A stretch of 64,000 nucleotides of DNA, from the NCBI GenBank assembly GCA_907164885.2, contig OU015491.1, positions 116,575,931 to 116,639,930 of the forward strand, given 5' to 3'. Origin of the DNA: Dolomedes plantarius (Eukaryota; Arthropoda; Arachnida; Araneae; Dolomedidae). The notes under the pieces are model-generated. The model did no database searches. It was not told the origin of the DNA and was given only the letters and a program-made list of their open reading frames with translations. This document shows, piece after piece, positions 10,301 to 18,343 of the stretch (position 1 is the stretch's first letter; every line of letters begins with the position of its first letter). The translations under genes were made by a program, and so were the position numbers.

Positions 10301-12952
10301 TTGAAAAAAAAAAAAAAAGAAAAAAAAAGAGGTAAACAACGATAAGTAATACTACGTTAATAACCCACGGTAGTTTCGTTAGAAGAGACTACCTAAAATA
10401 TTTTGTACTTATTTTGTTACGATGGTCTACTTTAATATATCTTATAGATTAAATCATACTCAAACGTTTAACTATAATATTGTATGAAAACTTCATAGTA
10501 TGAAACCCCTAGTTTTACATTTAGCATTTTCTTTTGTCTTTCAGCGAAGTAGCGAAAATTCTTCGACAATGCGATCCCAAACGCAGATGTTTCCGTTTAA
10601 TAAGCGATTTACTAGTGGAGAGTAGCGTTCAAGATATTCTACCTTCCTTTTACACCGAAAGAAACAACGTATGTCAACATATTTTCTTATCTGTTGCATT
10701 ATATCTTAAAATTTAACTGCTTTGCTGCAAAACGCTTGTTTAAAGGAAGTAAATAAATTTTAAAACCATTATAATACCATTTACCTCAAAGAATACAAAA
10801 GTTTCCTTGCAGCTTAGGTGGTGCCCCGGAAAAAGGTTAGCAAAATAAAGAGAAACACGATTCATCAGAAAAAAACAAAAATTCAATAGCATCTTCCGTA
10901 ATTCAGTAAAAATAGACACGCCCTTTAAAAGCGAGTTTACTGAACTTGTAAGAGAAAGTTAAAAAAAATTTTTTATTGGAGATAAATAGACAATGAAACC
11001 CTAAATAGACAATGAAACCCGAAATAACTTGAAACGCATAAAGTTAATTTGTCTCCTGATGTATATATTTTGAAAGTAAATTCTCTCATTCGTGACGTTC
11101 CATCGCAGATTAGAAACACCGTAAAGAAATCCTCTTCTAAGTGCTGAAGAAAGATGTATCCAGTTTAAAGTATTAAAACAGATATGTTTTTGAGGCGATT
11201 TATTCTCAGACGCGCTGACGTCTATGAGAAGAAGCACTTTCTTGGTCTTCAAAGTCGTATACTCGTCAGCTGGAATTGCGGAACTTCCTTCATTAATGAG
11301 TCAGTAAAACAACAAAATTTTTCAAATATGAGAGAAGAATCGCATATTAATGAATTTTCATTAAGAGATGTCTTGAAATATAAATTTTAAATAATTATGA
11401 CGATAAATGGAATGATGGCTAGCTTAGAACTTTTTTAAACTATTTATTACGTGAATCTGAATCTATCCGTATAATATTTCTTGAAGATTAAATATTTATA
11501 AGGTATGAGAGAATAAAATGATTAATGGAATTGCAGCAAGAACTATTCCAGTCTAGAGACGCAAAAATTGGAATAGAAATAATTCAATTAGGTGTTACAG
11601 CAATCGTAAAAAAGCCCCCCCCCCCCAATAAAAAAAAAAAAAAACAAAAAAAAAAACTCATTTTAATTCTTCTTTCACTAGAGTTTAAAAAAAATGTAGT
11701 TAAACATTCTAGAGATGAAAGAAAATAGCAATGCTCTACAATAAAGTTCTTGGGATAGCATATCCTCTGTGTGTGTTTGCGTGTAAGATTGAAAAGATTA
11801 GACAATCAGCTCCCAAACTAAACATTCCTCAGGGAACAATTCACTGAACTGATCCCCTTAACTTATTAAACTGAAGTCACGATAAATTGTCAATTTTTAA
11901 GTTATCGATGATATATATTTACGAGGGTTATTCCTTTAAACATTCTACCCCTCCAGTGGAAACTCCTAAGCAGGCTTTTAATCTTCTTTTAAATGTAAAA
12001 TTGCTGAAAATGTTCTTTTAGAAGTTGTTTTGGGCGTAGATAGGATTGAAGGAATTTTAACAAATTTTTCCCTTTTGCAAAAAAAAAAAAAAAAAAGGTT
12101 ACAGAGAAATTTACCTTGGTGTCAGCAAGATTACTCTAAGATTTTTAAAAATTACTTTTCGAACTTTTTTCTAAATAGACAGCTATGATGCTGCAAAATT
12201 GACGATTATGGCAATAAGATCTCGAATGTTATGTAATCTCACCAACTGAAGATTTTGAGAAATCCTACTGTTCCCAGTCAATTTTATCATGTCCGTGTGA
12301 GAGTATCAGAAAAGGCAAATTCGCATAACATCATCACAAACGATGGCATGGTTCTCTATTAAATTAAAACTGAAAGAGCAAAAAATTTCAACTTTCTGAG
12401 AAACTTCGAGAATAGGTGCTCACCATAATCTTCGATGCACCCTTGATGCTGTTTGTAAAATGCATAACAATCTTTAAATTTTAGTGCACAGTTTTCTGAT
12501 GATATTGAAATAAAATTGATAAAATTGGGGTAAAATCTCCCTGAAAATAGTCACAGCTTTTTGGCTAATATTTTTCTGGTTAATTTAAAGTAAAGTTTGG
12601 TTAATTTAAAGTTTCTGGTTAATTTCTGATAACTTTAAAAGCATAAAATGTTGTCATTACACGCCCAATAGCCTTTAACTTCAAAAATAAGCTCAAAGTA
12701 ATACGCCGGTCAACCTAAATGGTTATGCGACAATCGCAGTACCTGATGATTCTATCGTCTACGGGCGCGATGCAATCCCACCCCGTACAGAGTTTTATAA
12801 AGTTAACTTGAATAATTTTTATTTTGTTGTTGCAGGTAGAAAAAAAGCAAGAAAAACTTCATACTGAGATTCGTAAAACTGCAGAAAATTTAAGAGAATT
12901 TCGAAAAATTTATAACATTCAAGAGAGCAAAGTACTTGAAATACATCCATAG
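1203..12952 (+). CDS. PFDN2: prefoldin subunit 2, complete gene, 3 coding exons
   Basis: Prefoldin 2 is a beta-type subunit of the hexameric prefoldin chaperone that passes unfolded actin and tubulin to the CCT chaperonin in the cytosol. I join 1203-1345 (phase 2), 10545-10668 (phase 0) and 12836-12952, ending in TAG. All introns are GT-AG. The product is 127 residues: an N-terminal helix (NEVLSQFEKIRQKQRRL), the beta-hairpin core (RRCFRLISDLLVESSVQDILP, about residues 61-81) and a C-terminal coiled-coil helix ending LREFRKIYNI. By recall, the core and C-terminal helix align with animal prefoldin 2 without gaps. Both termini are shorter than in the ~154-residue human protein. I chose ATG 1203 (AAAATGG context, MAEKK) over the in-frame ATG at 1191. 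Intron 1 (9.2 kb) is loaded with transposons; intron 2 is 2.2 kb. No frameshift or stop, so I take it as functional. Confidence 0.9.
2824..4228 (-). mobile_element. Tc1-like element (DD34E), full length but broken
   Basis: A complete element with TA on both sides (2822-2823 and 4229-4230). The ~30-bp terminal inverted repeats begin CACTGCTGGCC and include TTGCAACACC / ATGCAACACC. The transposase is on the minus strand. It sits in PFDN2 intron 1, opposite to the gene. Confidence 0.9.
2960..3999 (-). pseudogene. Tc1-like transposase, frameshifted
   Basis: It starts MPRRKQRSSFDQ at 3999. The N-terminal part (3999-3610) carries two helix-turn-helix DNA-binding motifs (LSFREIGSRVGRN). The frame shifts near 3650 and a TGA interrupts it near 3554. 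The C-terminal part has the full catalytic triad: TDESRF, QQDNARTH and SPDLSPIENMW, with 34 residues between the second D and the E (DD34E). The whole span would be about 346 codons, normal for Tc1. Because of one frameshift and one stop it cannot make transposase. Confidence 0.88.
4537..4570. repeat. (GATA)n/(GA)n microsatellite
   Basis: About six GATA units followed by a GA run. Confidence 0.85.
4571..4984. other. AT-rich intronic DNA, nothing recognised
   Basis: Poly-T/poly-A rich with a (TTTA)n-like stretch at 4850-4875. No coding or repeat ends seen. Confidence 0.5.
4985..5176 (+). repeat. two-copy tandem repeat, 96-bp unit
   Basis: TAGTTGTCCGTCC recurs at 4985 and 5081, and the following ~85 bp match with only a few changes (for example CTAAAGAG/CAAAAGAG and CAGAAAAAC/CAGAGAAAC). 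A 96-bp unit keeps an ORF open across both copies, but I recognise no protein. Confidence 0.85.
5222..5822. mobile_element. MITE family B, ~600 bp
   Basis: Terminal inverted repeats GGCCGTCCGCACACGGAGC at the left and the complement at the right, flanked by TA (5220-5221 and 5823-5824). No transposase is encoded. The left ~130 bp are the sequence that forms both arms of the palindrome at 6198-6460. Superfamily not assigned. Confidence 0.8.
6198..6460. mobile_element. near-perfect 262-bp palindrome, foldback derivative of MITE B
   Basis: Two ~131-bp arms are almost exact reverse complements around a single base at 6329 (AAACCCGTC-C-GACGGGTTT). Each arm equals the left end of the MITE at 5222-5822, so this is two left ends joined head to head, nested in the Tigger element. 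Confidence 0.9.
6570..7311 (+). pseudogene. Tigger transposase remnants
   Basis: At 6570-6775 the + strand reads a CENP-B-like helix-turn-helix (SPHADIEETVLHWF, then GQIFQAKANEFAKLF). At 6967-7311 an open frame gives a Tigger-like acidic tail (GNVTDEDIVAGVNSEI) and the typical C-terminus (NITDYFSENE, stop). The DDE catalytic core is missing, and an (AAT)n stretch lies between the parts. Dead, non-autonomous element. Confidence 0.7.
6799..6831. repeat. (AAT)n microsatellite
   Basis: About nine AAT units inside the Tigger relic. Confidence 0.85.
7709..8478 (+). mobile_element. mariner remnant in foldback form
   Basis: The ends CAAGGTGCGC and GCGCACCTTG are flanked by TA (7707-7708, 8479-8480). 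The first ~235 bp (to about 7943) are the reverse complement of the last ~230 bp (from about 8249), including the 3' end of the transposase gene. So this is two right ends head to head around a 300-bp middle, not a simple deletion. Confidence 0.88.
8040..8416 (+). pseudogene. mariner transposase, C-terminal part (DD34D)
   Basis: The open frame reads LLHDNARPYTA, then YSPDLSPADFF, then a C-terminal helix region ending SDYFEGDKFI and a stop. There are 34 residues between the second and third catalytic aspartates, the mariner DD34D pattern. The N-terminal DNA-binding region and first aspartate are absent, so it is inactive. Confidence 0.88.
9250..9290 (-). mobile_element. isolated hAT-type terminus
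   Basis: On the minus strand it reads CAGCGTTTCCCAACC followed by a T run and GTCACGACTCCC, the usual look of an animal hAT end. I could not find the partner end or an 8-bp duplication. Confidence 0.5.
9291..10144. other. intronic DNA, nothing recognised
   Basis: PFDN2 intron 1. An open stretch at 9617-9850 (77 codons, begins at a TTG) has no recognisable domain or splice context. Confidence 0.5.
10145..10394 (+). mobile_element. MITE family A, copy 2
   Basis: It runs from TAGGATTACGTTCCTC to the terminal AGAAGAGACTACCT and contains the shared core GTCGCGAGTTATAATTTTGG. Internally it has an expanded ~14-bp tandem motif (AGTAAACAGTTAA) at about 10207-10270, present once in other copies. It ends 150 bp before PFDN2 exon 2. 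Confidence 0.75.
10545..10668 (+). CDS. PFDN2: PFDN2 coding exon 2
   Basis: The acceptor is a pyrimidine-rich tract ending CTTTCAG|C and the donor is AAC|GTATGT. It supplies the second half of the helix and the beta-hairpin core, with the conserved R-x-C-F-R and LVE--V--ILP pattern of prefoldin 2. Joined to exon 1 it completes a serine codon and stays open. Confidence 0.88.
10669..12835. other. PFDN2 intron 2, mostly unremarkable
   Basis: It contains a 19-bp tandem duplication at about 10983-11021 (AATAGACAATGAAACCC twice) and a C-run followed by A-runs at 11617-11657. Small ORFs such as 11184-11390 show no known domain. Confidence 0.6.
12836..12952 (+). CDS. PFDN2: PFDN2 coding exon 3 with stop
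   Basis: The acceptor TTGTTGTTGCAG|GTAGAA is followed by 38 codons and TAG at 12950-12952. It is the C-terminal coiled-coil helix, highly charged, containing LREFRKIYNI like the LNEFREKHNI of vertebrate prefoldin 2. Confidence 0.88.
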   Translation, partial: VEKKQEKLHTEIRKTAENLREFRKIYNIQESKVLEIHP

Positions 12953-13037
12953 TTGTTGGCAAAAGGTTTTGTATAAAGAAGACTATTCCATTCATTATAC
13001 TAAAAAAACGGATTGTAGTTCCGTAATCTGAGGTTTT

Positions 13038-13043
13038 AATAAA
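13038..13043 (+). terminator. poly(A) signal AATAAA of PFDN2
   Basis: AATAAA lies 86 bp downstream of the TAG stop, a normal distance for a short 3' UTR. Confidence 0.6.
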
Positions 13044-14628
13044 TTTTGCATTTGAGTCATAAATCCCGTTACTTTGTTACAATGATAAAGGAGGGTATCA
13101 GAATTTTTTTTCTATCCTGTCTTCTATAGACGTTACGGCTTTTAATTTTAAATATTTTTTGCTACATTGTTGCCAAAATACTTTGGCCAGATATCGATGA
13201 CTGAATTTATCATGTTAAGTTTTTAAACCTTAAGTTTTTAAATGTAAAGTATTTAATATGCTGTTTAAGTATCAATAAAAATGCACTGAAAACTAAACAT
13301 CTTACAGTATTATTATATTATAAAATGTTATGATTTTAGCTTAAAAATAGAATTACATCGTGCCTCTCCACACTTGACTAGCTGTCCGGTCAGAGATGTG
13401 AAGCACTAATAGATTCATTGAGGGCAATTGAATCTACCGCCCCGGCTAAAAATCACATTTAACCTTTGAAAGCGATTCTCAGAAATTTCGGACACTGAAT
13501 TTCAATCTCTTCATAATTTTCAAAGTCAACAGTTCCTGGCACATTGAAATCTACCAAGATAAATGCAGGGAAAGAAGAGAAGACATAATTAATTTTTAAA
13601 TAGGTTTATATTAAAGTAAAATAGTCGCCATGAATAACTTGGAGTAATTTCCCCGATGTTTGACGGCCTAGAAAATATACGGTGTTCGATACTCCAATTG
13701 AGCAATATATGGAATACAAAACTTGCTCGTTTAATTAGAGCAAGTCTCTAACAATTTTGTTGCATATAACTCCATTTTTTACTCTAATATTGTCGTAACT
13801 TCATCAAAAGTCCTACAATGTCGTCTTGCTGGATGCTTATTAAGATTTGAGTCAGGGAAAAATGACTTTACGTAATAGCGACTGACATCATCTGGTTCTA
13901 TGAGCTCAACTGATAGGCCAGGCTTTAGTAAACCTGCGTTTATCCATAAACAAAAAATTTGGGACGACTGAACCCCCCATCCCCCCCCCCCCCCCAAAAA
14001 AAAAAAAAGAAAAAAAACATGTTAGAGGAGGATTGTATCCTGAACCTTGAGTTTCTTCCTTGTTTCTTCCTTTGTTGTTGAGGTCTTGTTTCCTGATTGA
14101 TGGATGGTTTGGCATTCTCCGTTAAAAAGCAAGAGCTGCTCGTAAAACCAGCTTGATATTTCTCTAACCATAATAACACACCTTTGTTATTGTCCCGTTC
14201 AAGATCCTATAAATGAGACAACCCGCGGATAATTTATCCAGTTAAATAAATATAATGCTTGAACTTGACCGGACTCGAGACTAAGTAATTAATACAGCAG
14301 TCCATTCCTTGATAAACAGGTAAAATGTGTTCAGTCTATCGTACAGTATGTATTTGTACATACATAAGCATTCTGTATAAAGAAGAAGAGTTGGGACTAT
14401 ACATACTGAAATTCAGACGGCTGATTTATTGAAGTAAGATATCGCTGTAGGATATCATTGGCAGAAAGTTCTGTAGCTGATAAGTCTTGTTATTTAAACA
14501 CGAGAGATAAATATTATTGAGAATCTCTTTCCCTCACATGTACTGAAGATGACACATTCGAAAAATTTTTAAGCTATTGTAAAATTTTCTTTTAGTTTGT
14601 TATTCCCTATCCATCTCAAAGCTATTTT
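13044..14628. other. intergenic DNA, nothing recognised except C15-A13 run
   Basis: Downstream of PFDN2. The only structure I see is a run of 15 C directly followed by 13 A at 13981-14008. Confidence 0.5.
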
Positions 14629-15349
14629 AACCTAGGATTACGTTCCTACATAACGGTTCTCCGGAAAGCAAAATTTCAGACGGTAATACCGTCCGTCGTC
14701 GCGAGTTATAATTTTGGCAGCGCGCCAGATCCAGGCTGTATCGCTTGGGCAAGCAGTGAACAGTTAAACAGAAAAGTACCTAAATGCGTCGAAATTTTGA
14801 GATACATATATGTATATATACATACGTACATACCGGGTGATTCAAATTAAAGTATCCCTGTTTGGGACGCCCTGGCGAGAAAAGTAGTGGACGTAACGTC
14901 TTCATATTTGGAGGGTATACATATCAGGCCATGGGGAATTGATTGGTGGGAAAAAACAATTAGTTTCAACAAAGACCGCTAGGTGCAAATGAGGCGCTGC
15001 GATAGGTTGAAGTTAAGGAAAATGAAACATGATTGTACGAAGGAAGGAAAGAATACGAGGTGTGGGTAATTAACTTTATTAGTACAGTTCGTCACACATG
15101 CAATAACTAAACTACGCTGACTAAGCTTTATGTTTGCAAGCGTGTGCAGCGTACGCGTTGTTTCCTGTGTAGCAGCAGCACAACTAAACTTCCAGCCCTT
15201 TTCGTCGTGCTGTAGTTAAGTGAGAATTTGAATATTCGACTCTGCGCGCAGTACCGGGACACAAAATTTACATACGAACTGGGGGAAAGACACGTCGTAA
15301 CAGATAAAAGAGAGGACTCACAGGTTCTTATCATTCTTCGACTGCCACG

Positions 15350-16453
15350 ATGGATCTTTCGTTGCCAGAGCGTGCTTTGCTGCTAAAGTTATTTTATCAA
15401 AACGGTGATAATGCCGCCAAATCGCTTCGCTTGTACCGAGGGCAGAAAGCTTTGCGTACGGGTCCATTAACACCATGTGCCCTGCGGCGAATGGTGAAAC
15501 GTTTCGAGGAAACAGGTAGCTTTGCCGTTCAAGCAGGCCGAGGGCGAAGGAAACAGATACCGCAGGTTATGGATGATGTGGTAACCACTGTCGTTGAGAA
15601 GGCAAATTCGAACACAACAGGGACATGCAGTGCTCGCGCCGTATCAAGGCAACTCGGATTGTCACAAACTACGGTATGGAAGTGCATGCGGAAAACACTC
15701 AAAGCCTATCCGTATAAGCTCAATCGCTCACAAGAGTTAAAACATGGCGATTACTATCTGCGTGAAATGTTCGCTTTAACGTTCTTGGCATGTATGGAGG
15801 TGCAGCAGAATTTGCCGTGGAACATCCTATGGACCGATGAGGCTCACTTTTACATGTGCGGAAAGGTGAACGCACATAACTGCTGTATATGGTCCACTGA
15901 AAATCCTCACTCGGTCCACCAAATGCCCCTGCATTCACCGCATGTGACTGTATGGATCGGCTTCCCTGCGACCTTTATGATTGTGCCATTTTTCTACGAG
16001 AAAATCATCCCGCAGGGACCAAAAACTTGTTCCGTGACTGCAGCACGTTATCGGGCTATGTTGCAAAGTGTGGTCATTCCAGAACTCCAGCAGCGTGGAT
16101 GTCTCGCTACAACGGTATTTCAACAATTTGGTGCCCCTCCTCACATTGGACATGAGGTTCAACAATTGCTGCGACGTCATTTTACGGAGGTTCGGATTTT
16201 CAGTCGTGCATTTCCTACCAGACGGCCTTCACGTTCACCCGACTTAACCCCGTGCGATTTTTGGGTTTGGGGTTACCTCAAAGATAAAGTTTATCCGGGA
16301 AACATAGGAAATCTGGCGGATTTGAAGAACAACATCCTCTTGCACGTACGCAACATCGGTCCCGACCAGGTACACGCCGTTGTGGATCATGCTATAACAC
16401 GGTGTCACGCGTTCACCTTGAAGCACGGTGGACACATTGAAAACCACCTGTGA
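15350..16453 (+). CDS. transposase with N-terminal DUF4817-like HTH; second catalytic Asp replaced
   Basis: An intact 367-codon ORF. Residues ~1-60 (LKLFYQNGDNAAKSLRLY, then ALRRMVKRFEETGSF) look like the DUF4817 helix-turn-helix domain found on many arthropod mariner-like transposases. A second HTH follows around 90-115 (SARAVSRQLGLSQTTVWK). The DDE core has WTDEAHF (D163) and PDLTPCDFW (D303). The expected FQQDGAPPH motif reads FQQFGAPPH: codon 260 is TTT. With Phe at this metal-binding position the enzyme should be inactive although the frame is open. My count gives 42 residues between position 260 and D303. Alternative: a sequencing error in an otherwise active copy. Confidence 0.85.
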   Translation: MDLSLPERALLLKLFYQNGDNAAKSLRLYRGQKALRTGPLTPCALRRMVKRFEETGSFAVQAGRGRRKQIPQVMDDVVTTVVEKANSNTTGTCSARAVSRQLGLSQTTVWKCMRKTLKAYPYKLNRSQELKHGDYYLREMFALTFLACMEVQQNLPWNILWTDEAHFYMCGKVNAHNCCIWSTENPHSVHQMPLHSPHVTVWIGFPATFMIVPFFYEKIIPQGPKTCSVTAARYRAMLQSVVIPELQQRGCLATTVFQQFGAPPHIGHEVQQLLRRHFTEVRIFSRAFPTRRPSRSPDLTPCDFWVWGYLKDKVYPGNIGNLADLKNNILLHVRNIGPDQVHAVVDHAITRCHAFTLKHGGHIENHL

Positions 16454-16533
16454 AATCTTTGTGTACTGTTGTTACTACGCGCATGCCTTTCGTTTGCGCC
16501 TTCACTAACATTTCTGTAGGATCGGCAGTTCTT

Positions 16534-16909
16534 GTGTAACAAACTGTACTAATAAAGTTAATTACCGACACCACGTATTCTTTCCTTTCTTCGTACAGTC
16601 ATGTTTCATATTCCTTACCTTCATTCGATCGCAGCGCCTCATTTGCACCTAGCGGTCTTTGTTGGAACTAATTGTTTTTTCCCACCAATCAATTGTGTTT
16701 TAAATGTTCTATTTGACATCCCTTATTCTGAACTATCTTTCGACACAGCAATTTCCAGGATAATAATGCCTTTTGAAGTGTCAGAAGAGGTATTCTATTC
16801 CATTCCTCCATGGCCTGATATGTATACCCTCCAAATATGAAGACGTTACGTCCACTACTTTTCTCGCCAGGGCGTCCCAAACAGGGATACTTTAATTTGA
16901 ATCACCCGA
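16534..16909 (-). repeat. right long terminal inverted repeat with captured 114-bp fragment
   Basis: It matches the complement of 14833-15097 except for 16695-16808, which is foreign. An AATAAA at about 16550 may serve as the transposase poly(A) signal. Confidence 0.85.
16695..16808 (-). mobile_element. captured piece of neighbouring DD41D transposase
   Basis: It is about 96% identical to 17001-17114 in the element 200 bp downstream. On the minus strand both encode EEWNRIPLLTLQKALLSWKL. It interrupts the right inverted repeat exactly between CAATCAATT and CATGGCC, which are adjacent (apart from two C) in the left repeat. Confidence 0.9.
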
Positions 16910-16931
16910 TATATATAGATACATGCAAGTA

Positions 16932-18233
16932 CAGAGGCTGTTCACACATTTTTTAGACGATGTATATTGTATTCACAAAACTAAATTACATAAAATTCTT
17001 GTGTTTAAATGTTCTATTTGACATTCCTTATTCTTGACTATCTTTCGACACAGCAATTTCCAGGATAATAATGCCTTTTGAAGTGTCAGAAGAGGTATTC
17101 TATTCCATTCCTCCTGAACAGCTTTCCAGAGTCCTGTAAGGGTTTTGGAACGACGTTTGGATAATGCAGATTTTAAAAGTCCGAAAGCACAAAAATCCAT
17201 AGGTGATACATCGAGAGATTTAGTAGGGATATCAGTGAAGGGTATGGCCTTGATACCAGTTTTTTGTTCCATTTCTTTTAGGAAATTTACAGTGGATTTT
17301 GATGTGTGACTGCCAGCTTTGTCCTGATGGAGTCTCACAGATTGATGGCACTGTGGGTAAAGCGATGGTATTTCATTCAGAAAAATTGGCGATAAAATAT
17401 GTTCCTGATAGTATTTGGAGTTAATCTTGACATTTTTTTTCCACTCTCTTTATTTTTAACTTGCCATTATAAGAAAAACCAGCAACAATCATGAATCCCT
17501 TAGAAAAACTTTCTTTCGATTCTTTGAACCATGTACTTAAATTTTTTTCTCCCCTTTTATGATAATAAATGGCTCTTTTTTTGTTGCAATCACTTAAATA
17601 CACCCATGATTCATCTATTGTGACAATTGTTTTCCATTTTTCTTTGGATAAGTGTTTCTCATATAGAATTCTGCAGCGTGTCCTGCGTTCAGCGATATGA
17701 TTTGGAAGAAGACGATGCACATTGCGTTTTTTCGCTTTCTTAAGATTTAAATCAACGTTTATCATTTTGTTTACAGTGGACATCGAAAATTTTAATGATT
17801 TTGCAACTGTCCTTTGACTAGGGGGATTTTCTTTTAACATTAAACAACGTACCTTTGCAATAGTCGAAGATGTCCGTGTTTTCCTTGGATACTTGTTTGG
17901 AATTTTTGTCCCACTCGAGGCTCCAATTGGACGTTTTTTCCTTTCTTGTTGACGATATTACCTATCGACGCTTTAGATATCACAAAACCATGACTCTCAA
18001 ATCGTTTTTGGATAACGGAGTATGCATATTTCTATTCGGAAAGAGCATAAATGTAGCCTTCGAACCACTGCTTTGTTAAAAACGCTATTTTGAATAAAAA
18101 CAACACTTTCAAGCGGCAGACTATAATTTTGACTTTTAAAAACATAGTACAATTGCAATTATTTTTTTTGCAGCAAACGAATATATATATACCACTTACC
18201 AAAATCGTCTAAAAAATGTACGAACAGCCTCTG
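16932..18233 (-). mobile_element. DD41D mariner-like element, almost intact
   Basis: The inverted ends CAGAGGCTGTTC..ACATTTTTTAGACGAT are about 30 bp, flanked by TA (16930-16931, 18234-18235). Length 1302 bp. Transposase on the minus strand. Confidence 0.9.
16973..18000 (-). pseudogene. DD41D transposase with one A-run frameshift
   Basis: The frame reads from about 18000 down through an HTH region (PPSQRTVAKSLKFSMSTVNK) and the first catalytic motif TIDESWVYL, then shifts within a run of 8 A at about 17436-17443. One base fewer in that run would continue into HQDKAGSHTS and SLDVSPMDFCAFG, with 41 residues between the second and third Asp (DD41D). Apart from this run I see no other break, so the copy is young or the indel is a sequencing artefact. 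No start codon can be fixed with certainty upstream of 17840. Confidence 0.8.
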
Positions 18234-18343
18234 TATATGCATAACACATACATACATACTATATACATACAAAAGAGGTAAGCAAACGATAAGTAATCCT
18301 ACGTTAATAACCCGCGGTAGTTTCATTTGAAGAAGAGACTACA

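Larger units (their letters stand above)
14833..16909 (+). mobile_element. DDE (IS630/Tc1/mariner-type) element with long inverted repeats
   Basis: The ends begin CCGGGTGATTC (left) and TCGGGTGATTC (right, complement), flanked by TA at 14831-14832 and 16910-16911. Terminal inverted repeats are about 265 bp, to 15097 and from 16534, far longer than in classic mariners. The right repeat carries a 114-bp foreign insert at 16695-16808. A full-length transposase ORF lies between. Confidence 0.9.
14629..18343 (+). mobile_element. MITE family A, copy 3, split by two transposons
   Basis: The left part (14629-14832) and right part (18234-18343), with a 22-bp piece between the insertions (16910-16931), rebuild a MITE like the copy at 33708-34061. 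Both insertions went into its central TA-rich tract. Confidence 0.85.
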
